Shown: positions 12,371 through 24,054, counted from the first letter of the stretch. The stretch is DNA of 64,000 bases from Zhengitettix transpicula (GCA_037074705.1 CM073594.1:79299009-79363008); one strand, 5' to 3'. Notes: a model not told the origin generated them from the sequence alone. Made by a program: numbers and translations.

Positions 12371-13158
12371 TAAAAAACTGATCTATTTGCAGTTGTATTC
12401 ACCAATAAATTCACACCCAAACCTCTTCAAACTCATGTATAAGAATTACGCATCTGAATGCTGAGAATCAGCAATTACAACTTACGCCCAATTCAGATTT
12501 ATTCTTCCCTGGGCAGTAGTAATAATATAAAATTAAGACAACATGTAGTAACAACTAATTTAGCGAAGGTAAGACGACTGCTGAAGAGATTTATGTAGCA
12601 ATATTAAACAAAGAACACTGGAAAACAGTCTTCAATTTATCGACAATTTATTTAGTTTCTCAGTCACACATCAGGAGCTACTGGCTTATATTAAGCTCAA
12701 TTCATCTGTAAAAATACATAAATACAAGCATTACATTTTAGCTTTCATGTTGTCAGAACCTAACTTGATATTATGTCAAATGATAAGCAAACCTGTCCTT
12801 GAAACTATTTTGCCCAACCTTTTAGCCAGCTGCTAGCTTCGGATGCAAAAGAAATAACGTGGAAGCAAACAACATCTGATGGCTACATTATGACGCAACT
12901 AAAAATATTTGTATTTTACATATTTTATAAAAATTATTTTAACTCTTCAGTGCAAGATTTTTTGTATTTTTTTAAAAAATTTAATTTTTATAATGTACGG
13001 AAATAATAACCCAAAAAATATTAAACGTTACCCAAGTCAATTTGACTCACGATGTTGCACATATTCAACATAAATATAAATATGTGTGATTTATCAATAA
13101 TTCACATTAAATGGATATTAACTACGTTAGTGCAATTAGAATACATTCTCAAGGTATT
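12371..13158. other. No recognised feature
   Basis: AT-rich sequence with no open frame of note and no repeat match that I can see inside the window. Confidence 0.45.
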
Positions 13159-13159
13159 C

Positions 13160-13180
13160 TATATATATATATATATATAT
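13160..13180. repeat. (TA)n microsatellite
   Basis: A pure AT run that abuts the TGTAAT start of the LTR-like repeat at 13181. Confidence 0.85.
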
Positions 13181-14109
13181 TGTAATATACAACAGTAATT
13201 ACATTAAATTAAATAGATGAATTGCCTCACGTTGGTGAAGCCAAAATGTAATACACAAAAATTAAACAATTACAACAATTAATTTGCCTCTCGTTGGCAC
13301 GCCACAATGTAACATTCAGAAGAAGTTTAACAAATCAATGGTTAATGGATGAATTTAATTTATTAAAATTTAAAATGAAAGGATGTTAAATAATTTAAAA
13401 AATTATTAAACCTCAGAAAACAAATAATTTATTCAAAGTAAAATAACAAAATATCTTGATGTGATTTATTTACATTCGTGTTCTTACTATTTTACAAATT
13501 TTATCTACTCTCATCTCAGAATCGTTTATTTGGGCCTTTTAAATAAAGAACAAACCTTTTTTTACATTCAAATTAACAATCAAATTTTACAACATTGAGT
13601 TAGACAACAAAATCAAGATTTACATAACTTTTATAAAATTTCTCTCTCTACTTACAGTGTCTTTGCTGGTACCAGGCATTCGTTTTTGGCTCTTTGATAC
13701 ACTATACACTATTCATATATAACAGGCCATAATTTCACAGAATTTAATTTTGTTTCAAAATCACTGTCAAAAACTTTTGTATCTATCAACTGGAACGATT
13801 ACTCCGTACAACACCTGTAGTCCTCTGCATTAAGTCTCTCTCTATCTCTCTCTCTCTCTCTCCAGCAAATATTGTATTTGTCGTTCTGATTAACGTTCAA
13901 TCAGATTGTTATCGACTCTTTCTCGCTGAATTTTTGTCCGCAACTTTACTTGCAACTGCGGTCGTGAGCCCGGAGTTTTAAAACGCTCGCCGCCGACAGA
14001 GGCTCGCCTGTACATGTTTTACCAATTGTTCTGTTTATATTTTCGCTGATAACAATTTACTACAAATTTCGAATTCTCAAATCTCTAATTGCCTCTAATT
14101 AGTATTACA
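13181..14109 (-). repeat. LTR-like repeat, family A (929 bp)
   Basis: It starts TGTAATATAC and ends AGTATTACA, giving the TG...CA form of an LTR, between two TA runs. Compared in reverse orientation with the 46.36-47.46 kb copy it shares GCTGGTACCAGGC (13667), CTCAGAATCGTTTATTTGGGCC (13515), CTAATTAGTATTACA at the end, and two copies of a CCAACGTG.GGCAA-like motif (as complements at about 13221 and 13282). A short TC run lies at 13838-13862. No gag or pol is attached, so a solo LTR is the simplest reading. Strand is given relative to the 46 kb copy. Confidence 0.6.
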
Positions 14110-14138
14110 ATATATATATATATATTTATATATATATA
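14110..14138. repeat. (TA)n microsatellite
   Basis: An AT run with one TTT interruption, abutting the ATTACA end of the LTR-like repeat. Confidence 0.85.
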
Positions 14139-14589
14139 GTTGATCTGCGAGCAGAAAAATCTGACTTTAGAGGTTGACTCACAGAAAGCTGGGGCAGGCA
14201 TGTTTTAACCTGGCCACGGATGAAAAAAGTTTCACATTTCCTTAAGAACATGCTGTTTCACTTCTGCATCACAAATTAACGCTTTTAGAAACCAACAGAT
14301 GTCTCTGGGGTGATACTAAAAATTGAGTTGCAAATGCTCTACATCCATATTTATATTATTTATCTTCTTTCAATAACATATCTTTTAACATGATTTCCAA
14401 ATTGTGCAATTCATTTTTTTTTATTTATATCACATTATTTGCATTATTAAATTATCCATATTTTTAAATTCTGACTGATTGTCTTATTGTTGAGATTGCA
14501 TAAAATTTTCTAAATCCATTCTGAACGTGTCGTACCAAACACTCACAGTTGAAACTACATTCCTTTCGTTCATTTTCCTTCCCAAATTT
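14139..14589. other. No recognised feature
   Basis: AT-rich flank between an LTR-like repeat and the first HP-SINE array. Confidence 0.45.
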
Positions 14590-14910
14590 TCCTAAACAGG
14601 CCAAGGCATGGCGAGGGGTAAGCTGCGTCCCCACAGCAAACTCCTCTCCCGCTATCGGAAGGGCGTGGGACAAGTACCCAATGCCCGACCTACCCGATGC
14701 AGGTTTTTCTAGGGTTTTCCCTGCATTTCTTTAGGCGAATGCCGAGTAGGATCCTTAAACCATAGCCCGGGGGCCCTAGTTAACCCTTGGCTACCTTCCT
14801 CTACCCTTCCACATCCCCCCTTTCTAATCCCTTCCTATGCTATTAAAGGGGAGTTGCCCAATGTGGATCACCCTCATGTAGCCTGTTGCCCTAAAAAATA
14901 AAAAAAAAAA
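14590..14910 (+). repeat. HP-SINE copy 2 (5'-truncated)
   Basis: It begins inside the element at CTAAACAGGCCAAGGCATGG and runs to GCCTGTTGCCCTAAAAAA with an A-rich tail to 14910. It is the first member of a three-copy array. The 60-70 codon frames across this family are spurious, since they occur on both strands and shift between copies. Confidence 0.85.
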
Positions 14911-14922
14911 TCTGTTGCCCTA

Positions 14923-15470
14923 GTATCAAGGAAGCCTGCGAGAGGATTTCTCGCAGGTGAACCTTCCCAGAGAGCTCTGGCGGGAGCTACCTTAGGGGAT
15001 GCTCTCACATCTCTCTGGTTTTTTTGAACTAAGGTTCCCACATGCCGAGGCACCTCGGTCTGTTTTGAGAGGTGTATGTTCCGGGGTCGCAGACCTTGGG
15101 CATACGGCAAGAGTTGTCCGCTATTCCTATTGGAATAGTCGGCCAGCTGCCTCCTAAACAGGCCAAGGCATGGCGAGGGGTAAGCTGCGTCCCCACAGCA
15201 AACTCCTCTCCCGTCATCGGAAGGGCGTGGGACAAGTACCAAATGCCCGACCTACCCGATGCAGGTTTTTCTAGGGTTTTCCCTGCATTTCTTTAGGCGA
15301 ATGCCGGGTAGGATCCTTAAACCATAGCCCGGGGGCCCTAGTAACCCTTGGCTACCTTCCTCTATCCTTCCGCATCCCCCCTTTCTAATTCCCTTCCTAT
15401 GCTATTAAAGGGGAGTTGCCCAATGTGGATCACCCTCATGTAGCCTGTTGCCCTAAAAAAAAAAAAAAAA
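14923..15470 (+). repeat. HP-SINE copy 3 (full length)
   Basis: Full-length type, starting near CAAGGAAGCCTGCGAGAGG (14927). Hairpin 1 has CCTGCGAGA/TCTCGCAGG arms, and hairpin 3 has CTATTCC/GGAATAG arms around TATT (15121-15138). It ends with 16 A's at 15455-15470. TCTGTTGCCCTA occurs just before it (14911-14922) and just after its tail (15471-15482): a 12 bp target duplication made of the older copy's own 3' terminal sequence. Confidence 0.85.
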
Positions 15471-15510
15471 TCTGTTGCCCTAAAAAATTAAAAAAAAAAC
15501 ATCAATGCAG

Positions 15511-16043
15511 GAAGGTTTAGCCTGCGAGAAGATTCTCTCGCAGGTAACCTTTTAGGAGAGATACAAAGGGGCTACTTTTGGGTATGCCTTTTCCTCTCCA
15601 TTTTTGAACTAAGGTTCCCACAAGCCGAGGCACCTCGGCCTGTTTTGAGATGTGAATGTTCCGGGGTCACAGACCTTGGGCATACGGTAAGAGTTGTTCG
15701 CTATTCCCATTGGAATAGTCGGCCAGCTGCCTCCTAAACTGGTCGAGGCACGGAGAAGGGAATGCTGCGTCCCCACAGCAAACTCCTCTCCCGCTATCGG
15801 AAGGGCGTGGGACAAGTACCCAATGCCCGACCTACCTGATGCAGGTTTTCCTAGGCTTTTCCCTGCATTTCTTTAGGCGAATGCCGGGTAGGATCCTTAA
15901 TATATAGCCCGGGGGCCCTAGTTAAACCTTGGCTACCTTCCTATACCCTTCCACATACCCCCTTTCAAATCCCTTCCTATGCTATTAAAGGGGAGTTGCT
16001 CAATGTTGATCACCCTCATGTAGCCTGTTGCCCTAAAAAAAAT
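15511..16043 (+). repeat. HP-SINE copy 4 (full length)
   Basis: The left flank CATCAATGCAG (15500-15510) recurs as CATCAATGTAG (16044-16054), an 11 bp target duplication with one difference. The 5' sequence GAAGGTTTAGCCTGCGAG precedes hairpin 1. The palindrome GCCGAGG-CA-CCTCGGC is intact near 15624, and hairpin 3 is CTATTCC-CATT-GGAATAG. The insertion point lies immediately after the A-rich stretch that follows copy 3. Confidence 0.88.
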
Positions 16044-16059
16044 CATCAATGTAGTCAAA

Positions 16060-16600
16060 TTTCAAGATTCTTCTCTTTAACGCATTGCGTTCTTTATGAA
16101 TTATTTGAAATATCCTCACGCCACTTCATGTTTTCAAGTTCATGGATCCTATATATGTCTTTCCACAGTTTTGCACAACGTGTTGTAAACTATTTATTTA
16201 TTTTCTTCCTTTCCTATTTTTTCTTTCATACTGTCCAGATATTTCATTAATTTTTTTTCCAGTTTATATGCTAATTTTATTTCATTTAAACCAAATTCTG
16301 TCAATATATTCGCAGTTTTTTTCTGACATACCTTTAAAGTATGTTAAACGTCTACATACATTCTTTGAATTTACTTTTACATTATTATTATCTATTAAAA
16401 CTTCTCAATTATCTTCTTCATTTTTATGCAACTATCTTTTTACCTACTGCCATTTTAAAAAAATTTCAGCACTTCTGTATTATCAATTTCCAATGTGCAT
16501 ACGCTATCGTTTTCAATTATCACTTTTATTCCAAATTTCTTTAATAGCCTTTTCAAATTTTCTTTTAATAAATATTTCAAAACTTTTCCTTTAACTTTTA
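16060..16600 (-). pseudogene. Degenerate Penelope-like element fragment with GIY-YIG motif
   Basis: Complement 16190-16148 reads VYNTLCK then, after a 1-2 nt shift, CGKTYIG, followed by MKWREDISNN. This matches the start of the GIY-YIG endonuclease in Penelope-like retroelements (VYKL.C..CGK.YIGQT..). In that family the domain follows the RT and nicks target DNA. Upstream sequence (higher coordinates) is K/N-rich and full of stops, and I cannot see RT motifs. The 150-codon T-rich plus frame at 16142-16594 is the antisense shadow of this A-rich coding relic. Confidence 0.5.
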
Positions 16601-18583
16601 TAATAAACGTCTGATCTAAAACTTTACAGCCCTAGTTATTAAATTACATATCACGTATTGTACGTGTGATTAGATTTGTAATTAAATAGTACATTTGCTG
16701 TTGCAAGCTTTTTGGATAATTTGGATAAATCTGGTTGCCTATTTTTATCACTGTTAAATCAAAAAAAGTTTTCCCATTCGCATGTAAATTTTGTTCTATT
16801 TTGTATATTATTCAGTACATCCAGTGTCCCTCAAGACAGCCTGAGAGAAATTGTCTCTGGTTTTGTTTTTGTTCTGTTTTGATTATGTTTATAAATTAGT
16901 CGAGGGTATTTCAATTGATGACAATAACAGGACGTTAATGTCATTTATGTGTGTTAATATAATATAAATTATTAATAATTATAAATAATTTCAACTGACA
17001 TACAATTAACTAATTCCAGATTTAAAAAACTGTTTAAATAAAATTAAGTATCTTAGAATAACTAAGTAAACGCCAAGTTATTAATATAAAACATTCCAAA
17101 ATTTGTGTATTTGCACGCAACAACAACAGTAACACTAGGGCGCTTCTTAAGGGAACCTGAAGAAAACGATTCGTTTCACTTAACAATCCATATACAGACT
17201 AAGAAAATAATTAGCGTCAAACAGGGAGAATTACAGTATTACACGCGGTCTGAATTTATAACACTACCTTCTATACCCTACACTTTTTTTCCATCCTGAT
17301 AATTTAATTCAATTTAATTTAATTTCATAGCTACAGCTTGAGATTCTGAAAGCTTTTACTCTATTGTTGAAGTGGATAAAATTTTTTAATATGTTTTCAA
17401 TTTGGTTCTTGTGGACACAAGAGCTAACAGTAAGAATTAATGAAATTATAATTTTATGTATTCAATGCTACTATTGTATAACACTGAAGAATGAAAACTA
17501 ACATTGCGGAATTAAAAATTTGAATTAAAATGTTTACATACTGTAATTAAGATATCATAAAGAAAGGTAGTTGTAATATGTTACTTTCGGTATATTTTTG
17601 AGTGGGTGGGAAGGACGTTTATAAATAAATTCAGTCGCAAATGGAAAACGTGTGATATTGTTTTAAGCACATGGAGTAATATCGTAAGTCAACTGATGAG
17701 AACTTATCAAAAATAAGCTGCAATAAGGTCTAGAAACGCGTTGTTTTGTTCCAATTAAATAAATGCTATTTTTGTAATTACTTTAAAACATGATAAAGAC
17801 ACAACATGATTTTTGTGAAAATCTTCATTGGGTTAGTTGTTTTTTTCGCGGATGACAGAATATTGTGAATAAATATTTTTAATTAGTTAACAACGTACCG
17901 TGACAAAGTTACTCCCTCGAATAAGTATTAAGTTGGGTGAAGAGGAGTCGGGAGACTGGAGACATGTTACAAAGTGAAATTGTGGAATAAAGGAGAACAC
18001 ATTCAATATAAATTATTGAATATAAATTAATCAATACTGTAGTGGTGTTAAAATGTGCGACGACGCCATGTTCCAGTCGCCAAGAAGGTTCGAGTCACCT
18101 AATGGGTTGTATGAAACGTCACGATGAGTAAAACTGACATATATTTTACATTTAAATAACTTTCTTTATATAGTTTCTGATTGAATGCGTGGAATTGGTG
18201 AAGGTGAAAACCTCCTTGCAACATCAGTAACCAACCACGAGCTTTCACACATTTAATTTCTCAATTTGGTAATTTTCTTCTTGGATAAATCTCCTGTGCT
18301 GTTTTGTTGTTGTACATGGTTGAGGTATAACATCAAATCCTACGCCATAGACATGCCCGCTGTACACACTCGGTGTGGCGAGGTGAGACGAAGCGAGCGA
18401 GTACGAGTGTGTGTACCTGGATTACTCGGTCTTCCTCGCTCAACATCCTAGGCCTCAATAGGGTTGTGTCATGGCAGGAAGACTTTGCATTACTAACTCA
18501 GTTTGAAGGAAGAAAAACTGCCACGCCTAAGTACAGGCGGCACTGTTTTAACTCGCTTCACCTCGCCAACGCTCGGTTCCTCT
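16601..18583. other. No recognised feature
   Basis: AT-rich DNA. A 64-codon plus frame at 17105-17299 has no known motif. A short GC-richer patch at 18.36-18.58 kb carries an inverted repeat (GTACACACTCG near 18361 and CGAGTGTGTGTAC near 18405). Confidence 0.45.
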
Positions 18584-18988
18584 CTCCGTTTTTGAACTAA
18601 GGTTCCCACAAGCCGAGGCACCTCGACCTGTTTTGAGAGGTGTATGTTCTGGGGTCGCGGCCTTTGGGCATACGGTAAGAGTTGTTTGCTTTTCCCATTA
18701 CAACAATCGTCGAGGCTCGTAGAAGGGAATGTTGCATCCCCACAGCAAACTCTTCTCCCGCAATCGGAAGGGCGTGGGACAAGTACACAATGCAGGTTTT
18801 ATAGGGTTTGTCCTGCATTACTTTTTAGCGAATGCCGGGTAGGATCCTTAAACTATAGCCCGGGGGCTCTAGTTAACCCTTGGTTACCTTCCTCTACCTT
18901 TCCACACCCCCCCTTTCAAATCCCTTCCTATGCTATTAAAGGGGTGTTTCCACCATGTAAATTACCCTCGTGTAGCCTGTTACCCAAA
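18584..18988 (+). repeat. HP-SINE copy 5 (5'-truncated, internal deletion)
   Basis: It begins at CTCTCCGTTTTTGAACTAAGG and so lacks hairpin 1. The hairpin 3 region is shortened (CCCATTACAACAATCG) and part of the middle block is missing. The tail is short (CCCAAAA, about 18988). Confidence 0.85.
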
Positions 18989-19010
18989 ATAGTGAACTTA
19001 TAATGATTAG

Positions 19011-19568
19011 GCCTGCGAGGGATGCTCTTGCGTAGACAGAACCTGCGAAGGATGCTCTCTCGTTGGCAGAACCTTGTCGAGGAGACGGAAGGGGCACCTT
19101 TGCGGATGCCTATCCTCTGTCTGTTTTTGGAACCAAAGTTCGCACAAGCCGAGGCACCTCGGCCTAATTTGAGAGGTGTATGTTCCGGGGTCACAGACCT
19201 TGGGCATACGATAAGAGTTGTCCGCTATTCCCATTGGAACAGTTGGCCACCTGCCTGCTAAACTGGTCGAGGCACGGAGAAAGGAATGTTGCGTCCCCAC
19301 AGCAAACTACTCTCCCGCTATCGGAAGGGCGAAGGGACAAGTACCCAATGCCCGACCTACCTGACGCAGGTTTTCCTAGGGTTTGTCCTGCATTACTTTT
19401 AGGCGAATACCGGTTAGGATCCTTAAACTATAGCCCGGGGGCCCTAGTTAACCCTTGGCTACCTTCCTCTACCCTTCCGCATCCCCCCTTTCAAATCCCT
19501 TATTATGCTATTAAAGGGGAGTTTTCACCATGCGGATTATCCTCATGTAGTATGTTACCCTAAAAAAA
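19011..19568 (+). repeat. HP-SINE copy 6
   Basis: Near full length, starting GCCTGCGAGGGATGCTC, with a duplicated and decayed hairpin 1 region. The left flank AGTGAACTTATA (18991-19002) matches AGTGAAATTATA (19569-19580) after the tail. It therefore inserted a few bases 3' of copy 5's A-tail. Hairpin 3 reads CTATTCC/GGAACAG, one arm changed. Confidence 0.85.
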
Positions 19569-19569
19569 A

Positions 19570-19934
19570 GTGAAATTATACTTTCTGAAATTAAGAGTGT
19601 CTGAATAAAATTTTAATACTGGAGTTCAGCAATGAATTTTCTACTGACTTTTTGTAAGGATACCACAATAAATCGTTCGTATTAATGACGCATTCTCAGG
19701 ATATTGTAATTAAAAAATTACTAGAATGCAAATCTTGTATAAAAGGATATGGCCTTTAGTCTGAAAATTTTGATTAATAACAAAAAACTAAATATTCGAC
19801 GACGTTTCTTACTTTCTTTAGGGTTTCTTCAGGTTTGATAATTTTGTATATAAATCATGCAAAAAGTTTAAGGCAAGGTTTTTCTGCCTGCCACTACACT
19901 CTTTGCGTGATTAACGTGCAAAATTATTATGCCG
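19570..19934. other. No recognised feature
   Basis: AT-rich spacer. Confidence 0.4.
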
Positions 19935-20085
19935 ACCTATTGTGGTGCAGGGGTCAGCATCACTGCGTCGCATTAGAGAGGTCGCGGGATCGTTTCCCGG
20001 CGAGGGCATGGAGGTTGTATGTGTCTTTTTCCATTCCGATAAACTCCAAAAAAATCACTATAGGGAGAAGCAACAAATTGCAAGA
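19935..20085 (+). repeat. tRNA-headed SINE, variant tail
   Basis: CTATTGTGGTGCAGGGGTCAGC aligns with the A-box head of the SINE at 23.39 kb (CTGCTGTGGTGTAGTGGCCAGC). It is followed by a B-box region, GGTCGCGGGATCGTTTCCCGG. The sequence after GAGGGCATGGAGG differs from the 23.4 kb copy, so it is either another subfamily sharing the head or a strongly diverged copy. It is not a functional tRNA: there is no acceptor or anticodon pairing. Confidence 0.6.
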
Positions 20086-20257
20086 AATGTCACTAATAAT
20101 TTAGCCGTTGATGCGGATATAAAGAAATATATTTAACCGGAAGACGTCTGAAAAATACAAAATCGTATCTCTAATGTTTTGTTAATAAACATAATTTTCA
20201 TGACTTAGGGCCACGTATTTAGGTACATTATAATAAAAATCAGAATTTTTTTATTAT

Positions 20258-20325
20258 TAATACAATACAAATAATACAATAGAATTAATACAAATAATAC
20301 AATAGAATTAATACAAATAATTTCA
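20258..20325 (+). repeat. Tandem repeat, about 23 bp unit
   Basis: AATACAAATAATACAATAGA followed by ATT is repeated about two and a half times. Confidence 0.8.
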
Positions 20326-20339
20326 TTATTAACACAAAT

Positions 20340-21254
20340 CGTATTAATCGATTAAATGATGTAATCCACCATCTCTTGGGCGCTCAATGATTCCTAATCT
20401 TGTTTTATCGTAAAAGTACTGATTTATATTACGCATATGCACAAAAGGCCGGTTTAGCATTCTCGTTGACAAGTGACCCATTGTACGAGACTTTCTGAGC
20501 ACATCCAAGCCCACAATTATTTGGAACCTCGACGAAAGTCTCACCGAGGGCATTATCGAGCGCCTCCGTGAAAGTGTACAGCGGGCAACACAGGTATCGA
20601 GAATGTAGCAAAGTAAGTGCCTTTATTTATAGCTGAACCTTAACAATTTCTGTGGCTGTTAACCTCGAAAGAAAGTAGCAGGTTACAGTAGTTAACTTTT
20701 TTTTCTGTACATTAAAGGATGACAGGTAGGTCTCGGAAATGTACTGGTACTGCATTTTCTGGAGTGTTTCAATGCGTGGAGTAGAATTTCTTATTCTATA
20801 GAAGGCTTTTCAGTAAAATATAGACTTCTTTCTTGACGTAGACGAACTGAATATGAATATATGTAAAGCTTGTTACAGTTTCGCTATGGCTGTACATTCA
20901 TATCCATCTACATCACTGCGTTGATTACAACGATCCATTCAGTGCTAGTAAAAGATCTCATATGTTAATTAATTGTGACTATCCAGGCTTGCCTCCCTAA
21001 TGGGAATCGTCACACTTCGCAGAAAGAACATTTGACATCCTATAGATAAAATCAAATATATTTTTTATCTTTATAGATGTCATGGGAAAAGGATCGTTTA
21101 CAGCAAGTAACCTATGCTTGTCGGGAAACTCCTCACTCAGTTTGGCTAAAGTAACTCAAGGGTAATTTTCAGCCATTTCACACATTTTTCGTTTCATTCA
21201 CGAAAACAGGAATCTTGCACAATAACCGAGGTTTGACGAATTGAGATGCTTGTA
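20340..21254. other. No recognised feature
   Basis: Two overlapping 60-69 codon minus-strand frames at 20344-20611 have no known motif. The rest is AT-rich. Confidence 0.4.
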
Positions 21255-22489
21255 CGAGGGTGGTCTGAATAGTTTCCGGCCTCAACGTGATGGCAGCACT
21301 GGTAAATAAAAGCTAGTGAATTTTGTTGTTCATCTGTTGACAGTTACTCACCAAAGTTTCAGCCGTTTTGGACGCGCAGTTGTTATGTAACAGTCGTTTG
21401 AGTGAGTTGATGTGAAAATCGAGAAAATCGAGTATCGATCTATAATTAAATGTTTGTTTTTAAATGGCAATACGCCTACACAAATCAAAAATGAGGTGGG
21501 TTCTGTGTATGGGGACACTGCACCATCATTTACCACAGTGAAATTTCGGGCATCTGAATTTAAACGTGGCCGTAAGAACTTGGGATACGATGAACGTTGT
21601 GGACGTTCAAAAACTGCAACTACCGACGAAAACATCGCCAAAGTTCACCAAATGGTGCAACACGACCGCCGAATTAAAGTGAGACAGATAGCAGAGGTCA
21701 TGAGAACGTGTTTGTCACATATTAAATCAACATTTAGGCATGAGAAAGCTGTCCGCGCGTTGGGTGCCGCGTTTGCTCACGTTAGACCAAAAACGTGTTA
21801 AAATGAACATTTCCAACGCTCTGTTGGCGAAGTTTAGGCGAAATAAATCCGAGTTTTGGTGCCGATTAATTACTGTAGATTAAACTTGGATACATCATTA
21901 TACGCCCGAAACAAAATTACAGTCCAAACAGTGGACTGCAAAGGGGGAACTGGCTCCAAAAAAACCAAAAACGGGTTTTTCGGCTGGGAAAGCGATGGCG
22001 ACTGTTTTTTGGGATAGTCATGGAGTTATTTTAATCGATTATCTTCGAAAAGGAAAAACCATTACAGGAGCATCATTACTTGACAAGCTGAAGGCAGAAC
22101 TTGCGGAAAAACAGCCACATTTGCAGAAGAAGAAAATCCTGTTTCACCAAGACAACGCACCGTCTCACACCTCAGCGGTTGCAATGGCGAAAATCCACGA
22201 ATTACGGTTTGAACTGCTTGACCATCCAGATCTAGCCCCAAGCGACTTCTTCTTGTTCCCTCATCTAAAAATTGCACTCGGAGGACAGAGATTTTCGTCA
22301 AATGAAGAGGCAATCACCGTCGTGAACAATTATTTTGCAGAGAAAAACGCCGAGTACTTTTTGGACAGGTTACAGAAATGGGAGCATCGCTGGGAGAAAT
22401 GTGTAGAGTTACAAGGAGACTATGTTGAAAAATAAAAAATAATATATGTTCTATCATTGTTGGGTCGGAAACTTTTCAGACCACTCTCG
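21255..22489 (+). mobile_element. Mariner transposon, 1,235 bp
   Basis: The terminal inverted repeats are CGAGGGTGGTCTGAATAGTT at 21255 and the complement of AACTTTTCAGACCACTCTCG ending at 22489. TA flanks both sides (21253-21254 and 22490-22491). Length, TIR size of about 25-30 bp and a single DD34D-type transposase fit mariner. The copy is dead because its gene is interrupted. Confidence 0.93.
21412..22435 (+). pseudogene. Mariner transposase pseudogene (DD34D type)
   Basis: The N-terminal helix-turn-helix region reads EYRSIIKCLFLNGNTPTQIK, SVYGDTAPSFTTVKF, then the mariner linker ATTDENIAKVHQMV and RRIKVRQIAEVM. A shift occurs near 21705-21800. The first catalytic block appears as ITVD-stop-TWIHHYTPE near 21870, with a stop replacing the Glu after the first Asp. 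The second Asp is in FHQDNAPSHTS (near 22142). The third is in LAPSDFFLFPHLK, but the preceding PPYSP is shortened (LLDHPDLAPSD). The C-terminus is FSSNEEAI...YFAEKNAEYFLDRL...ELQGDYVEK. Stops and a frameshift make it non-functional. Confidence 0.92.
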
Positions 22490-22491
22490 TA

Positions 22492-23380
22492 CAATGTTTA
22501 ATAACGAGAAATAAACTCCGGGAATTTGAAGAATGTTCAATATTATTTGACCTGACCTTGGTGAGTTGGCTAATATGTGTATTTACCGGTTTCTTGTGGC
22601 TTCACTGAGAACATCGTCATTGTGGACCAGATACATCATGTAGCCTACTCGTAAATTTATATCTAGGAAGATACGTACCTATTCGCTGTCGGAAACAAGC
22701 GCTCGTGTAAAAACAACCAGTCAAGGAATGTGTTGACAATTATAAGTCTCTTGGTGATTAGACTGCTTCAATACACCAATACGAGCATTTCTCGTTGGAG
22801 GCCAATCGTTGCCTTATTGCCGAGAGCAATATGTGCGTGTTTATGTGTGTGAGCCTTAGCTGTAGTAAAAAAGCGCCGTTTCCTTTTACGAGGTGCAGAC
22901 AGAGTGCAGATGCTCGGCAGCTGAATTGCGTGCCCTGCTTTATGGCATTCTACACAGGATTGTGTTGCCGCTTGGAGTGCACCATGGGATTCCCTGGCGT
23001 TGGTCTGTGACGAGACGAATTTTTCTCACCACTCTTGACCTTCCCGATCTGAAGACAAAGACTTACGAAAGACGGCAGTAAGAGCAACAGATTATTTTTT
23101 GCTTCCCCGTGAGAAATACATAATTTTAATATGGGCATTATCCAAAATACATTTTTCATGATTCCGCCAAACAAAGTGGAGGGAATTAACACGCGTTGAT
23201 TCCTTATACTCATCAAATCAGTAATTTCATATACCTTCCTTGTGAAGAGAAAGGGCAGAGAAATTCTGTCAGTGGTACAGGAGGAATAAACTAACAGGCA
23301 ATCAGAATGACGAATTTGATTTGATTCAATTTATTCCTTTAGTCCTCGTATGAGAAAATAGGATACGTCATTACATAAAC
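22492..23380. other. No recognised feature
   Basis: Includes a moderately GC-rich patch at 22.85-23.06 kb with overlapping 62-88 codon frames on both strands and no known motif. Confidence 0.4.
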
Positions 23381-23381
23381 C

Positions 23382-23632
23382 CGGCCTGCTGTGGTGTAGT
23401 GGCCAGCGTCATTGTCCCGCATCACAGAGGTCCCGGGTTCGAATCCCGGCATGGTCATGGATGTTTGTGGTCGTCCAGGTCACGAAAACTGTGGTTAAGA
23501 CTGTGGGAGAATCGACACTCTGACCAGGTGTCACTCCTAATCCAGAATGAGTCATGTAGGATGACAGTCTGGCAGCCGTCTCGGTAGGCCAAGACCCTTC
23601 ATCGGCTGTCGAGCCAAGTTAGTTAGTTAATT
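23382..23632 (+). repeat. tRNA-derived SINE
   Basis: An internal pol III promoter is visible: an A-box-like TGGTGTAGTGGCC near 23392 and a canonical B box GGTTCGAATCC near 23436. The non-tRNA body contains GTGTCACTCCTAATCCAGAA and ATGACAGTCTGGCAGCCGTC. The end is GAGCCAAGTTAGTTAGTTA, a short TTAG-type tail instead of poly(A). It would be mobilised by a LINE in trans. Confidence 0.85.
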
Positions 23633-23639
23633 CATTACA

Positions 23640-24050
23640 TAAAATTACAATATAAGTACTTAACGTGTATTGTAATATAGACTATTAATTCTTCGTCCTG
23701 AAGAAAAATAGATTTTCTTTAACTATTCGAAAATATTACATTTATTATTATCTTGGTTGATGTACTTCATCATCATTCCCTAGCTCCCATTTATTTTAGC
23801 AGTTTTGACCGCTCCGACGTTTTGACTAAAATTTGCAACAAAACTATTATTAAAAACACGAAATAAAGGGGAAAGAGTTAATAGGGCTCAAAAGCATCCA
23901 GTGGTATCCAAACATATTTATGACTATAATTTTTATTGGAGTAATATAAAAAGTTGTGGATGAAGAAAACAAATATTCCCAAAGTCGTATTGAGCGAAGT
24001 TTTACAATTAAAAAATGATACGAATAATTTCAACCGAATGTCAGATATAT
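23640..24050. other. No recognised feature
   Basis: AT-rich spacer between two copies of the same SINE. Confidence 0.4.
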
Positions 24051-24054
24051 TATG

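Noticed and set aside
14464..15876. Many 60-127 codon frames, on both strands, starting MSHALPIAGEEFAVGTQ or MFRGHRPWAYGKSC
   Set aside because: They recur only because the HP-SINE recurs. Frames exist on both strands of the same sequence, break at different points in each copy and show no protein motif.
16142..16594. A 150-codon plus-strand frame rich in Phe, Leu and Ser that could pass for a membrane protein
   Set aside because: It is T-rich low-complexity sequence, and the complement carries Penelope GIY-YIG motifs. The plus frame is an antisense shadow.
18361..18420. Inverted repeat GTACACACTCG ... CGAGTGTGTGTAC
   Set aside because: The arms are short with a loop of about 30 bp, have no second copy and no associated feature. 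Recorded only as a local palindrome.
23382..23460. tRNA gene suggested by GGTTCGAATCC
   Set aside because: The A and B boxes are present but the cloverleaf and acceptor stem are not, and the sequence continues into a repeated body shared with 24.06 kb. It is a tRNA-derived SINE.
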